This document shows, piece after piece, positions 32,206 through 45,123 of a stretch of 64,000 bases of DNA. Source of the DNA: Isochrysis galbana. Lineage: Eukaryota > Haptophyta > Isochrysidales > Isochrysidaceae. A program made the translations under genes and the position numbers. Every line of letters begins with the position of its first letter. Position 1 is the first letter of the stretch. The stretch lies in the NCBI GenBank assembly GCA_018136815.1, contig CM030936.1:2755079-2819078 (forward strand), read 5' to 3'. Below the pieces are notes generated by a model that was not told the DNA's origin, made no database searches, and saw nothing but the letters and a program-made list of their open reading frames with translations.

Positions 32206-32875
32206 CTGCCGCCGCCACGCTCGCTGTGGGTCACCGCCATGAGCGCATCGCAGATGCTGCTCTAGGGCGATCGGCGGCATGCGCCTCCGTAACGGTGTGG
32301 GGTGCGCAGGGAGGCCGCCAGGGGCTATGTTATGCAGAGAAGGGAACTCCGCGTGGTATGCGGAGGCGGGGGGCTCCAGCGGCGCCATCTAGTATCGCTG
32401 TAGGAAGAGCTCATGTACGCTGGACACTGCACGTGAGGTGGCTGCACACCGACGTCTTGGTGCTGCCCGGTGGGCAAATAGGTTGCGGCCGAGCAACACG
32501 TGCCGCCCGCGGATCGCGCGCGCGCGGCGTACGAGGACGGGGCGACAGGCGTGAAGCATAGGCGATTGCTGACGTGGGATAGAGGGTAGAGGATTGAGAG
32601 GAAGCTGGATCTCGTCGCTACCGGCTATAGTGCTTTGCTCCCTGAGGGCATCCACATGTCAGCTTTGTGCTGCTGCGGTGCGTGCAGAAGCGCGATGAGA
32701 CGAAAGTGCGCGCTTGCAATGGTCTTCGCGACTTCACTCGCCTAGTCTTCTGTGGGTGATGTGTTTGTGTCTGAAGTGCAAGTATTTATCCGTGTGCTTC
32801 GGAGCGGCGAACCATCGAGACGAACCCTGAAACTGAAAACAAAGCACTCATTCGCACTATTGAGCATCGAATGAA
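32206..32875. other. Intergenic, 3' flank of SMP gene
   Basis: No gene recognised; several short frames without domains. Confidence 0.35.
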
Positions 32876-33065
32876 AACCTTTTAATATTCTTACCGCACT
32901 CGCGGCGAATGGAAGGAACCACTACCTACTACACGTAGTAGTACGTAGCATACTTTCTACACCCCCACTCCCCCGGCCCTTCTCCCGCCATTAGGTGGCT
33001 CCCCCCGTACATAGGGGGATAGGGGTGAAGGGCTTAGGCTTAGATATGGTCCGGTGGCCCGCGCC
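32876..33065 (+). mobile_element. Stem-loop-tailed retroposon 5'-end fragment
   Basis: Starts AAAACCTTTTAATATTCTTA and follows the minus strand of the 28 kb copy (29006 downward) through GGGCTTAGATATGGTCCGGT to GGCCCGCGCC. The match ends sharply at 33065, where the truncated gag-like frame begins. The nearest same-sense hairpin end is at 36107-36126, so this may be one long copy interrupted by the gag-like segment. Confidence 0.7.
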
Positions 33066-35525
33066 ACAGCGAGTGATGCGGCGCGTCTCCTGCGGCGACC
33101 GCCTCTATGCCTCGCTTCCACGCTTTGAGGAACTCGAACGAGTTCTCCGCTCCCCGTGCGCGGTCGCTTTCGTCGGCTTTGACGCAGGCGTCGAATCGCT
33201 CGTTGATCTCATGCGTGAAGGCAGGAAACTTGAAGACGTTAGCGGCCGTCACCGTCGGATCGTTCATCTTGCGAACAAAGGCGTCGGTCACTCGAGTGGC
33301 AAGAGTCACTAAGTCCTCGCCCTCCGAGCGCGTGGTGCAACGGTCCCATTCCGCGGACGCAGTCTCTTTGGCGAAACCTTTTGCCCCGGCGGCGAATGAT
33401 TGGTCGCGCACTTTGCGATCAGCACGTCGGCATGCAAGCACGGGTTAGCGCAGAGGACCGAGTCCCTGACCGCATCAAGGACATAGGCCATGATGCGGGG
33501 ATGGCCCTTCTTTGGATCGCGAGCGGCTAGGAGGAGGCCATTGAGAGCGTCCTGCCAGTCCACGCCCGAGGTGAGTGAGCCCTCGAGTGCGCGAATCAGC
33601 TGCATACGGAATCCATCCCAAGAAGCAGCCGCCTTGTTCGGGTCGGTAGAGCGAAGGTCGGCGGGGAAGCGCAGCGACTGGAGGTTCTCGAGGCTAGACT
33701 TAGCATCGCGAGTGCCGCCCTTAGTGCGGACGAACGTACGAGCGCGCACCCATTTCGTGAGAGTGCGAGTCGTGTAAATGATGCGAGCATGCCAGGACTC
33801 ACCAGATGGGACCTCGCGTGCCGCCATCACCTGGTATTCGAGGGGGGCACTAGCCGAATCGGAATAGGCTTTGCCGTGACGCCCATAGTGGCGCAGCCAC
33901 TGCTCAAGAATGTCCGGTTCATCGGACAGGGCTGGGTCCGCGGGAGGAGCGGCGTGGCGTTTAGCGTGACGTCGACTCTCCCGGCTCCTGTGATGGCCTG
34001 GCTTAGACTTAGAGGCTTAGTTAGAGGCATGGGGGCGGAGAGATCGGCGAGAGTTAGAATGTAATCCTTCGGGGGCCATCATAGATGGCCGTCCCTCCCA
34101 AGTATTATAGCTTTTGCCTGCGGTGGTATAGTTGCCACCCTTGGCGCGGCGAGGCTTGCGGCGCGAGTCCGTAGACTCGGATGACCCATCGGACTCCGAG
34201 TCGCTGGTCGGCGAAGAGTTAGATGAACGCGAGCTGGAGACCGGGGACGAAGATGAGGAAGACGAAGAGGTAGGAGAAATGTAGTAGCGGCGGCGGCGGT
34301 TCTTCTTCTTGTCTTTATGAGCCTTTTTAGATTTCGATGAGGAGCGAGGGAGCGGCGGTGGCGGAAGCAAAACATTCTCGCCGCCATCATCGGATGGAGG
34401 TGGAGGCGGGCAGGTTGCCTGGACTTGAGCAGGAGTAGTAGGGAGTCGGCCCCGTTCGATCGCGCTGGTCACCGCGGCAAGCTGCTGCAAGAATTGTGCG
34501 GCCATGGCCTGCATGAGCTCGATATAGCGTAGCTCGACGGGGTTGAGCCCCGGTGAAGCCGATGAAGTTGGCGGCGGGACCGTAGCAGATGGTGGAGAAG
34601 GAGAGAGATGAAGAAGGGAGTCGGGCAGGAGGCCCGGGGCCTCCTCACACCGAGATGGCTGACTTGGAGCGACCGAGGCGACCGAGAGGCGTTCGAGAGA
34701 GGCGCTGTAGGACTCGTAGGCTGCCTCCGAGTCCGATGGCAGGGGTGGCGGTGCCTCGAGGCCTGAGCGAGAAGAGGGGAGATATCCTTCCAGAGGATTC
34801 TCCTCACCCTGGAAAGACTCGGGCTTGGACCTGCCTCCCATTAGGCTCCGGCGGCGATGGCGGAGATGATGGTGGGGGGACCGCAGAGAGATCAGGAGGC
34901 GAGGAAAGGGAGGGCATCACCTCCCCCTGTGAAGGTGGTGGTGGATGTCCGTCCGGAGATGGGAAAGGGGGCATGGCAGGCATGTTCCCCGACTCTGCAG
35001 AGGTGGGGGTGACCCCCATTGAGACGTCCAGCGCGGGACGCACCGAGTAGGATTCTACACCTGACGAATTGTGGTGGCCCATAGGGCCTGAGGGCAATGA
35101 GGAAGGAGGCATGCCGGCGGCAGGCGCGGCTGAGGGGACGACTTCGGAGGTGCTGACGGGCTGAAGCCCGTCAGCAGAGGAAGGCGGGCAAGCGGGCTTG
35201 GGCGAGGGCGAGGACGGCGGCGAGAGCGACATCGAGCGAGCGGCGAGAGGCGAGGGCGAGTGAGAGGAGGGCTGTGATGGCAGGGGCTGGCGAGGAGAGG
35301 CGAGTTTGTTGGGTACGAGTGTTACGAGAGCGAGAGCGACGAGAGCGAGAGCGACGGATGACGACTGACGACAGGACGACGGACAGAGACACCCAGGAAA
35401 ACACCCCGACTCTCACCCCACGACTTTCTCACATAACTCGACTGAAATCAAACCCAAACACTCCGGCCAGACGACGACGGACGACGATCAGAAGACGATC
35501 TCTCGGCGATCCCGTCTGGAAGGGG
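33066..35525 (-). pseudogene. Gag-like retroelement polyprotein with frameshifts
   Basis: Starts at ATG 35232 (MSLSPPSSPSPKPACPPSSA) after a CTCTCGCTCTCG-rich leader (to 35525). Three frames continue each other: 35232-34804, 34841-34017 (Ser/Arg-rich, RRRRYYISPTSSSSSSSS) and about 34010-33420. A further shift leads to about 33420-33070. The last two carry protein-like alpha-helical sequence (AASWDGFRMQLIRALEGSLT; NDPTVTAANVFKFPAFTHEI), the sort of fold seen in copia/gypsy capsid regions. No zinc knuckle, protease or polymerase follows, because the copy stops at the retroposon boundary at 33065. Family assignment is by composition, leader and recurrence, not a decisive motif. Confidence 0.6.
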
Positions 35526-35970
35526 AATCGCACCATAACGGAAACGAGGGGCGATCCTGCCGCACAGGATTCCAAAAGACTTAACGAACAAGACGAGAGA
35601 GATGCGGTGGGCCTAAGGGGGAGATGCGAAGAGATTGCAAATTAAACCTGATTGCAATCACTGAAGTAGATAGAGAAGCGCGGGGAAGATAGCGAATTAA
35701 ACCTATTTGCGAGGCGCCTAGGAGGGAGAAAGGTGGAAGGTGGGGAAACTTCCCTTCTCTTCGAGAGAAAGAGAGAGGGCGCTCCACAACCCAAGATCCT
35801 ATCTATGCGTCCAAGCGAAGCTTTTGACCGAGAACGAGATAAAGCAGCAGAGAATTATAACGATAAATGCCGAACGACGAGGAGCGAAGAGAAGCGAGAA
35901 GCCTAACGAGTGTCGATTCGCGAATGCGACACAGGCTAGGACGCGCGAGGCAGACGAGCCTGCCATTGAG
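35526..35970. other. Unassigned
   Basis: Purine-rich DNA between the gag-like leader and a retroposon 3' end. No gene recognised. Confidence 0.3.
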
Positions 35971-36126
35971 AGAGTGGGTCAGCAGGGCAGTGGGCTCCTG
36001 GCAAGCCATCAGGCGTGCCAGGATTATGGGTGTTTCCTCCCCCATGGCAGGGGAGGAAGGAGTGGAGAGGGGGGGGGGGCTCGTGCCCCCTCATGGCCCA
36101 TGGGCGAACTAAGTATAAACTTAGTT
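35971..36126 (+). mobile_element. Stem-loop-tailed retroposon 3' end
   Basis: Matches the minus strand of 28395-28246 (GGCAAGCCATCAGGCGTGCC, CCATGGCAGGGGAGGA, GGGGGCTCGTGCCCCC) and ends in the perfect hairpin AACTAAGTATAAACTTAGTT at 36107-36126, followed by GAGATAG. Confidence 0.75.
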
Positions 36127-36603
36127 GAGATAGTGAGATAGAGATACACAGTATGATACTGTATACTGTGTATTCGACACACCCTCCTTTTGGGGGGAAG
36201 GGGGGTCGGGACGAAAAATAGAAGTCTCTCGGCTCCCCATGGGAAGCGGGAAGGGCGGGGGCGAGCGGAGAATGGTTTCAATCTCAATCTCTTTTGACGG
36301 AGTGCGAATCACCTCCTCAAAAATAAATTTTCCTGTCTACTATAATTGACCCTTAGAGGGTTTTCGTATGGGGCATCGCGCCACTGTCAGATTAAAGAAC
36401 TTTCCATAATAACAGTTAACTTACTTGACCCAGGAAAGGACTTCTTTCCTCCGTGGGTGTGACGCGATGAATATTGAGGATGCTGAAGGATATTTCGCTC
36501 GGGAATACCGTGTACAAGCATCACCACAGCAGTCACGATCTATGGAGGCGGCCGCGCGGCGAGCCCTACCACCTCACACCCCACAGGCACATGGTCAGTG
36601 CGC
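36127..36603. other. Intergenic, 3' flank of light-harvesting gene copy 2
   Basis: Includes GGGGCATCGCGCCACTGTCA (36371-36390), a near-repeat of 20286-20305. No gene. Confidence 0.4.
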
Positions 36604-37455
36604 CTAGAAGATCTCCGGGGGCGCAGCACCGCCAAGGCCACCGGTCGGGTAGAGCGCGTCGACGCCAAGGAGCTCGTGCACGAAGCAGCCGAGGATGCCC
36701 ATCATCGCGGCGCGGCCGTTCTGGCGCTCAACGTTGAGCTTGAACGCCTTGGTCTCCGGGTCGTCGTAGCGAACCCACGGGATGCCCGCAATGTCACCCG
36801 GCTCCTTGTCGTCAGTCTGCGGCTCGGCAAAGGGCGAGGCGCCTGTCTCCTGCATGCAGGTGAAGAACATGATCTGCAGCCAGCCGAAGGTGGGCACGGC
36901 CTCGAGCGAGGCGAAGCAGCCCGCGGGCACGTCGGAGAACTTGACGCCGAGCGACGGCGACAGGTAGCCCGGGAAGCGGATGCCCGCGTGGATGGCAATC
37001 ACGTGGAGGAAGCCGAGCATAGCGGCGCGGCCGTGCTTGATCTCCATGATCTGAGACGAGGCAACGGCGGCGGGGCGCGCATGTGAGTAGCCAGGCGCGA
37101 ATGGGCACACGGGCTTCAGCAGTGCTGTGATGCATCCGCCTCTGAACCGGCAGCAAAGCTCAAGTGGGGCATGAGGACGTCCGCTGGGGGGGGGAGGGGG
37201 GGGAAGGCGCAGCCCGCTCTGCGTGAGCCGCAGGCAGCAGCGAGGGCCATGTTGGCGCGGGCGCACCTCGTAGCGGCGCATGTCGCGGGTCTCAATGAGA
37301 CCGAGCGGGTCGTAGACGCCAAGCGGCGGGAGGACACCGAGGTCGCCCTCAGAGAACATGGTGACCGCCGAGGAGCGGGTCGGGGCCGCCTTCATGGCCG
37401 GGGCCGAGAAGGCCTGGACGGACTCGAGGAGAGCGAGGGCAACGACAGCGATCAT
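36604..37455 (-). CDS. Fucoxanthin chlorophyll a/c-binding light-harvesting protein, copy 2
   Basis: Same protein as the gene at 24784-25635. Exons 37455-37267 and 37050-36604, 216-nt GTGCGC...CAG intron. Coding sequence and intron appear base-for-base the same as copy 1 at an offset of 11,820 bp. The visible exception is the stop codon, TAG here against TAA. Similarity fades within ~45 bp upstream of the ATG and immediately after the stop. The duplicated block is therefore the gene body alone, in direct orientation. Either a very recent duplication or ongoing gene conversion would explain this. Confidence 0.95.
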   Translation of the reverse strand: MIAVVALALLESVQAFSAPAMKAAPTRSSAVTMFSEGDLGVLPPLGVYDPLGLIETRDMRRYEVRPRQHGPRCCLRLTQSGLRLPPPPPPSGRPHAPLELCCRFRGGCITALLKPVCPFAPGYSHARPAAVASSQIMEIKHGRAAMLGFLHVIAIHAGIRFPGYLSPSLGVKFSDVPAGCFASLEAVPTFGWLQIMFFTCMQETGASPFAEPQTDDKEPGDIAGIPWVRYDDPETKAFKLNVERQNGRAAMMGILGCFVHELLGVDALYPTGGLGGAAPPEIF

Positions 37456-39224
37456 GGTTTCTGCGGGGAGAGAGGTGCATCAAGACGGTCAGCCGGGAGC
37501 GCCTCGCTGTTACGCACAGAGACCAGCGCAAGGGTGGGGGAGCAGGCTGTCTGGCCTTTGGGGCAGGGGCGGTGCGCACCAAGAGGGCGACAGACGGAGT
37601 GAAATTAACGAGGGACGGACGATGAGGGGGAGGGGGGGGGGCGGGGGCGGGGGGGGCGGGGGGGGGGGGGGGGGGCGAGGGGAAAGGGGAGGCGAGTGAG
37701 TTCTCTCTCCCGGTTCAATCTACTCTATTCCTGGAGAAGACAGAGGTAAAGGTACCCCCACAAGACAAGAAAAGTAGAAATTAGCCCAGGTTGCGAAAGC
37801 CGCTCAAGACGGGGGCGGCGGAACCGCAAGCCTCGTGCAGGAACTCCAAGCAGAATACTCACATTGAGGACTCATCCTGCTCATTGCTGTCGGAGCGATG
37901 TTCGTCTCCTCTTTGGAAACGGCTCGCGTAGGCGCACCGGCGGCTAGTGCGGCGGGCATTTGCATTTGGACTTGACGGGGAAGGGGAAAGGCGAAAGGCA
38001 CAGAATGCGGACCGGAGCCTAGGAGCCTAAGCCCAAGCCCAAGACCTCCACTTTATCAAACTAGCAGAATGCTTTGTGCTATCACATGTGAGACTTTGGA
38101 GGGGCTGTAGATAGAATGTAGAATGATACGATTTTTTACTTTTTTACTGCAAGCGAGGGACTATTTCAATAGAATTTGTTTAACTAGGGCGGTCAAACAC
38201 GATTTTAACTTCTAATTTCTTAGTGTGTGAAAATGATGATAATGAAAAAGATAAAGTGAGGATTGAGGAATCATAAAAAGTAAAGTGGTAGAAACCCCGG
38301 AAAACACCCATCTAGCACATATTCGATGCCCTTTGGGCCCTAGAACCCCCAACCCCCCCCGGACCCGGGACCCGTGAAGCGCAGAAGCGTAACCCAAAAC
38401 CGGAATGCTGCAAACAATTGTCTGCCGCGCTGCCGCGCTCGCCTCGCGCCTGGGGGAAGAGACAAGACTCCCATTCCCCGCGGGGAGAAGTGGATGAGAC
38501 CAATCCTGACGGCGGTACCACTGAATAAGAGGAGAGGTAGAGGCCGACAGTATTTATCATATTACGTAGTACATCCGGTCCGGTGGCCGGTGGGGGGGCG
38601 GCAATTGCAACTGTCATTTCGCCTGTGGGGGCGGGGCAGCAACGCTGCGGCCACCGAGTCTAGGGGGACGACGCACTCAGCCTTATGGCTGCAATTGGCA
38701 TGTGTATAAGGGCGGTCTCTTGCTTGCGCGATCTCTTGTGCCGAAAGGGCGTCGACGCATGAGAGACAATTGCAGCATTGCAACTCATTTCTCATAACCG
38801 AGGCCGTCACGTGCCACTACACCATCACAACATCATCAAGCAATCACCTTGAAAATTCAAAGCCCACACTGTCCACAATCATCCAGGGTCGCGATCCATG
38901 CGCGACCTACCGTACGGTGAGTGCTCTGAATCGCGTCCCGTTCGTCCCCCTCCACGCTCCACCGCCCATGGCTCTCGCTAATGCTTATCATTCCTCCGTG
39001 TGTCGAGCAGTCGAGGAGCAAGTTTCACAACGAGGATACGACGCGGTGCCCATTCACGGGCGCCATCGTTAGGCCGCCGGCGGCCCACAGCGCCTGCCGA
39101 CATGCTGTTATTTGTGCTCGATCCGAGCGAATCGACCATAGGAACATGACAGTCATATCGGATGCTGAGACACGGTGACATCCCGCTCACTGGGGCGCTA
39201 TCGGGGGGCATGCGTGCCCTCCAC
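37456..39224. other. Intergenic
   Basis: Upstream region of light-harvesting copy 2, with a long G run (37627-37676). The motif TAGGGCGGTCAAACA lies at 38185-38199. No gene or RNA recognised between 37.7 and 39.2 kb. Confidence 0.4.
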
Positions 39225-40419
39225 CTAGGATAGTGCCCGGACTAGAGCCACGTCGCTTGCTCTTGCAGCAGCCGCCCGCTCAAACTTAGCACGGCGTGTC
39301 TGCGCGTAGTGCGACTCATTAAAATTTTCCCGCACTCCTATGGATGAGAGGCGAGCGCCGTGATCCCCATAACCGAGGATAGTCGACTTGCGCTGTGTTG
39401 TGACAAGACCGTCGTTGACCAGGGTGCGTTGGCGTATCTCCGATGTTTTGAGCATGTCCGGCGTGCAGTGAAAGCGCGACGTCGAGTCGCGGAGGCGTCC
39501 AACGGGCCCATCACTTCCAGCACCGGCCGGATGGCGTGCAACCTAGAGCAACGGAGAGGGGGGCATCAGGCGTTGGCGTGGCCGAGCAGCCCTCTGCGTG
39601 TGTGAGCAGCCTCTGTCGCGCAGTCTGACGCAAAGCATCGGAAGGTCTGTCACCGGCTGGAAACCGCCCGCCTCACACGACGGGTCTGTGTCGGGACTAC
39701 GGACCGTGTGCCGCCTGCTCACCTCGGGGAAAACATGTCTTTTGTCCTTCAACAATGGTGCTTGCAGGTGACGCGGCGTCGGCCCACCATTTAACTCGTG
39801 CCCGGTGATCAGGTTGTATCCAGAGTACGAGAACGTCTGCCAATCATTTAGCCTCTGTCTGCGCAGCTGCGCCGGCTTCGCCAACCTGGCGTGCACCAAG
39901 GAGAGGCGAGGGGAGTAAACAATGTGTGCTGCAATAACATCGTGCCAAGGCAGATGGGGCACGTGCCTCGCTGTCTCACCTCTCGCTCCGCTCCGCCTCG
40001 AACCTCCTTCGCGCCTCGTCTTGTTTGATATCGTGCTGCTGCCGGCGCGTGAATCCGGCGCCAAACTTGGTCGACGCCAGCCCCTTGCCCTCAGAAAAGG
40101 GCTCAGGAGCGGATTGGTAAGTGATGAGTGAGGCGACTGAGTCGGGCATAGGCGCCGGCCGACGCGAGGTGCGACCGATCGCGTCGTAGTCGTCCATGAG
40201 AAAGGTGCGTCCCCCTTCTAGTCTGGCAGCCTTGTAGTCGAGCGCTGTCTGCGAGCGCGCCAGCGCCTCGGAGCGCATGCCTGCCCTCGGCGGCATGGCG
40301 ACGTCGTTCGGCTCAAAGTACTTGAGCGAGTTGGAGCGCTCACCCGCGCGATCTGAGGGCATGGCGAACGAGCTGCTGGTACCTCCGAGGTCGGTCCCAC
40401 CCGCGAAGAAGTCTGCCAT
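39225..40419 (-). CDS. Conserved-looking unknown protein, three exons
   Basis: Exons 40419-39980, 39858-39723 and 39542-39225 join in phase to 297 residues; donors are GTGAGA and GTGAGC, acceptors GCAG and CTAG. The protein starts MADFFAGGTDLGGTSSSF, has a charged helical stretch (RRQQHDIKQDEARRRFEAER) running across the first splice into QRLNDWQTFSYSGYNLITG, and ends with a Lys/Arg-rich tail (AQTRRAKFERAAAARASDVA). The Trp/Tyr-rich motif DWQTFSYSGYN is reminiscent of axonemal microtubule-associated proteins, but I cannot name a family. Splicing is supported because all three joins preserve frame and the joined motif is continuous. Confidence 0.65.
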
Positions 40420-41476
<1,057 letters not shown>

Positions 41477-43570
41477 ATGGCCGCCGCCGAGCCGTCGGAC
41501 GAGCTCGCCCAGCTGAGGCACGAGCTGGAGGAGGAGCGCAGGCAGAACAAGAACCTGGAGGTCAAGCTGAAGCGGGCCACTAAGCTCAATGAACAGCTCG
41601 TGCGCTCAGCTCCTCCCCCTCCCTCCCTCCTCTCCCCCCCCCCCAGTCCACTCAGCGCAGACTGCCAGACAGACAGATAGACAGACCGTCAGACAGCCCA
41701 CCGCCAGCCAGACAAGCAGACAGAGCGAGCGGCGCGTGCAGCGGGGGAAGAGAACGGGAGGCTCACGTATCCTCCCCGAGCTTGAGCCCGGGAGACTGCG
41801 CGTAAGGCCGAACGTTTCCTGGTTTGAGTGTGGAGCGCTGAGCGCCCAGCTGCCCGTTCGTTCACCTCTGTCCATACGTGCATCGCCCCTGCGCAGCAAA
41901 CCCACGCTGAGCAGGAGGAGGAGTACATCACCAACAAGCTGATGAAGCGACTCGACGAGCTCAAAAAGGAGAAGGAGCATCTGGCGAGGCAGGTCGAGAT
42001 GGAGGAGGAGAACATCACCAACAAGCTCTCGAAGAAACTCGAGAAGGTCAAGCAGGAGAAGGTGCGCCCACCAAAAACAATCTGCGCCCGCACGTGCTCA
42101 TCATGTGGGAGACGTCCGTCCCGCTCGCCTGTCTGTCGTAGATCGCCCTGGAAAATCTTCTTGAGCAGGAGCAAGAGTACATTGTCAACAAGCTGCAGAA
42201 GCAGGTACACAGCCGGCCGGCCTCCTGCGCCCACAAGAGAGAGAGACCACTTTTGTGCTGCTCATGGGAAGCGAGTGGTGCCCACCTTGCCAGTCATTTG
42301 CGCCCCATCTCCCCTTGCTGTCGTTAGCTCGCTGCGGTCCATGAGGAGAAGCGCGCACTGGAGGCTCAGCTGCGTGAAGGTGTGTCTAAGCCTTGAACAC
42401 ACTGCCGCGAAGGTGACGCGGTGCCACTTGTTAGAACAGATGGTCTCAGCGTGCCCAACGCACGCGCTCGCAGGCACCGACGCCATTCTGCACACACTGC
42501 ACGCCCATCTGGAGCGTTGGCGGATAAGTTCATCCCAAACGACTGAGGAGCAGCCATCCATCAGCGACACTTCATCGCCTCCACCGCTCACGTCGGTACA
42601 CTCCACGTCTCCTCCACTACTGCCGACCTCGCCGCGCACCACAGCAGCACCGGACTCTCAGTCACCCTTCCTGCTCAGCTCATCTGGTGCAGCATCTCCC
42701 CGTGGCGGGTCATCGTCGTCCATTGGCCCCTCTCTTGCGGTGATGACGGGCCTCGCAATGGGCTTGGCGCCCGAGGAAGCCCGCGGGGAGCTCGAGCGTA
42801 CACACCTCTTGGTCTCGCACCTCGCTTCTGAGATTGACGCATTAGGCCAGGCGCAGGAGCGCTACCGTAGAGAATGTGAGGAGCAGCACCAGGAGGCCGA
42901 GAAGTTGAGAGAGGAGTTGCAACGCCTGCAGGTTCGGGCGCTTTCGCCCTTCGCACAAGGGCTTGCGGTGTGGCCACGCCCAGGGGACTCTGCTGCGCGC
43001 GTGGCTTCTCTCGCCACGGGCCGCCAAAGCCCTTGCGCGCCTTCTTGCAACCCCCTCCCCGCACCCTTGCCCATTGCACCAGGCGGACAACGCGGTGCTG
43101 GTGAACCGTGTCGCCAGGGAGAAGGAAATCCGGGAAAGGGCGCAGGAAGAGAAGGCCAAGTTGCAGCAGGAGATCGAGTTCGATTCCGAGCGCATCTTCA
43201 ACTCATGCTCTAGCCGCTCCTCCGTTCCAGGTGCACCTTCGCGCCCAATCAGCTCGCGCTCTCCCCGATGCGCAGGTGCTCTCATCGTAGCGGCTCACCG
43301 CGCCGCCTCAACGCTTGCCCCGCAGGTTCGCCGGCTCTCGGTGCAGCTCCTGGGTTTTTTGTACCTCCACTCTCACCACACGGCACACCGACGTCGCCCA
43401 TGCACTCCCTTTTCTTGCCAAGCGCGTCGCCAATTGGAGGATCATCAGGCAGCTTGTCCCACTGCTTGTCGCCGAGGCGCACCTTTGGACCTTTGAGTAC
43501 ACCGCAGTCTCCTCTACCCATTCCCGAGACGAGGTTACCTCAACCTCATGCGGGCGTCGAAAGAGCGTAG
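41477..43570 (+). CDS. CCDC6: CCDC6-like coiled-coil protein, seven exons
   Basis: Exons 41477-41599, 41897-42061, 42142-42204, 42328-42379, 42474-42931, 43083-43230 and 43326-43570 all join in phase (417 residues). Donors are GTGCGC, GTGCGC, GTACAC, GTGTGT, GTTCGG and GTGCAC. The repeats EEEYITNKLMKRLDELKKEK, EEENITNKLSKKLEKVKQEK and EQEQEYIVNKLQKQ reproduce the CCDC6/H4 signature (E-Q-E-x-x-x-x-N-K-L). A later coiled coil (ECEEQHQEAEKLREELQRLQ) and a Ser/Pro tail with SPHGTPTSP, as in the family, follow. Animal CCDC6 is a phosphoprotein coiled-coil scaffold. The exon 5 start is the least certain boundary. Confidence 0.85.
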
Positions 43571-44943
43571 CTGCCGCTAGCCACCCTGCGTGCGTCGACC
43601 CAGCGCTCTTCTTACTCGGACCAACCGTTTCAACGGTACCTTGGAAAGAACCCGTGGGAAGGGATTACTGCGACCCGTGTGAAAAGTGCCTACCCGCAAC
43701 GCGGTTGTACATTGCCTGCGGGCGGGACATGCTGCAGATTGAGTCGCGTTGGTCACCTTGGGAAGCCTACCAACCGAACGGAGCAATGCTTGAAAGCAAT
43801 GTCGATGAAAGGTTTGCACGTTGGTGTGGGCATCGTCGTCGAGATCTTGCAGCAGTCTGGGGAATCAAGACCGTTCGGCTCGCCGTGCATGGATTTGTGC
43901 GGCGTCTTGGACCGCGAAGTCTGACTAGGGCCTGGAACCTAGAAGAGGTGCGTGTTAGTGTGGACGTCAGCCAAGGCGCGCATGGTGAGTTTGGAGGAGG
44001 GCGCGTGCTTTGCTGCGCTCGCGGGAGCATACCATGCGTGACGGTGCCGAGTGGGGAAATCGGAAGGGATCGAGGACTTGTTGGCTTCATTTGCTGCAGT
44101 TGTTGTGGGGAGAGGACTGTGGCTGTAGTTTGTGACAAAGTATGGTGTTCGTACACCGAGAGGAGGAAGGATGGGGGCCATGGGAGCTGCCGGGGCTCAC
44201 AGAGGGCGGAGCTGACGGATCGAGCATGACCACCGGCTCGATAAATAAAATAATTAATTTTAAAAAACATCTTAAGATTCTGGGCTACACACCTACTATC
44301 TACTATCCTAGGGTACCCCCCTAGCTGCTCTGACAACGCCCTTTATTTCCCTTCCCTCCACCTCTTCCCCTTCCCCCCGTCATTCCTTTGTCTTTGGTAT
44401 CCGGGGTTCGGCCCAGGTGCGCTACCACGGGCCTGGTTCGGAGTGCGGGTTCCGGGCAGGCCTCCTAGTGGTCCGATGCATTTGTTTGGTCGGCTGGTGG
44501 TGACTGGGCCGTTTGTGTCCCCCGTGTGCGTGTCGGCTTCCTGTGTAGCCCTCCACGCGTGGGTGACAAGCCACTATGTGTCCCCGTCTCCCGCGAGTTA
44601 CATCCCGGGTCCTCCGGCTATTATATGTGCCACCCTTAGCGAGTTGGAGCGAGTTGGCGAGCGTACGTACCTCAAAGCTGGGTTCTAGGTTGCCTTGTTT
44701 GTCTAGTGTGAAAAGTGGGTGTATGTCGTTCATGTCAATCCTTTTCTTCGGCTATCTGCCCATGCCCGCCTGGGCGGTCCTAGCCGAGTCCCTTGTGTTC
44801 GCGTATATCGTATATCAGAGCTTTGCTTAAAGTCGTGTATCAGTCCAACATTCTTATCAGCACCAACTCTTCCGAAAATGCGACTCCGTCGTAATGTATT
44901 TTGTAGAAGTGTAGAAGTCCGTTATTTATGATACATCTCCATG
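43571..44943. other. Intergenic
   Basis: 3' flank of the CCDC6-like gene, then unassigned DNA that may include the 3' untranslated part of the minus-strand LINE fragment at 44944. ATAAATAAAATAATTAAT occurs at 44241-44258 and again at 45087-45104. Confidence 0.35.
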
Positions 44944-45110
44944 CTAGCATGCTAGAGTGTATAGTATGGTGAACGATCTCGGTGTTGTGCCCCCGGGGTG
45001 TATGAGTATGAATAGGTTATCGATGATGACCTCCTCTCTTAAAAACGGTAGTCGGGCTGCGTGAGAAGTCGAGTGATTGGGCTGCATAAATAAAATAATT
45101 AATGTTATAT
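44944..45110 (-). pseudogene. LINE C-terminus fragment
   Basis: The minus-strand frame REEVIIDNLFILIHPGGTTP ... ILYTLAC parallels the LINE C-terminus at 58.9 kb (SREDIIIDNLFMYPKGDAPK ... LYMLA). The upstream polymerase and zinc-finger part is missing, so this is a 5'-truncated, diverged copy. Confidence 0.6.
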
Positions 45111-45123
45111 CCAAGCCAACAAA

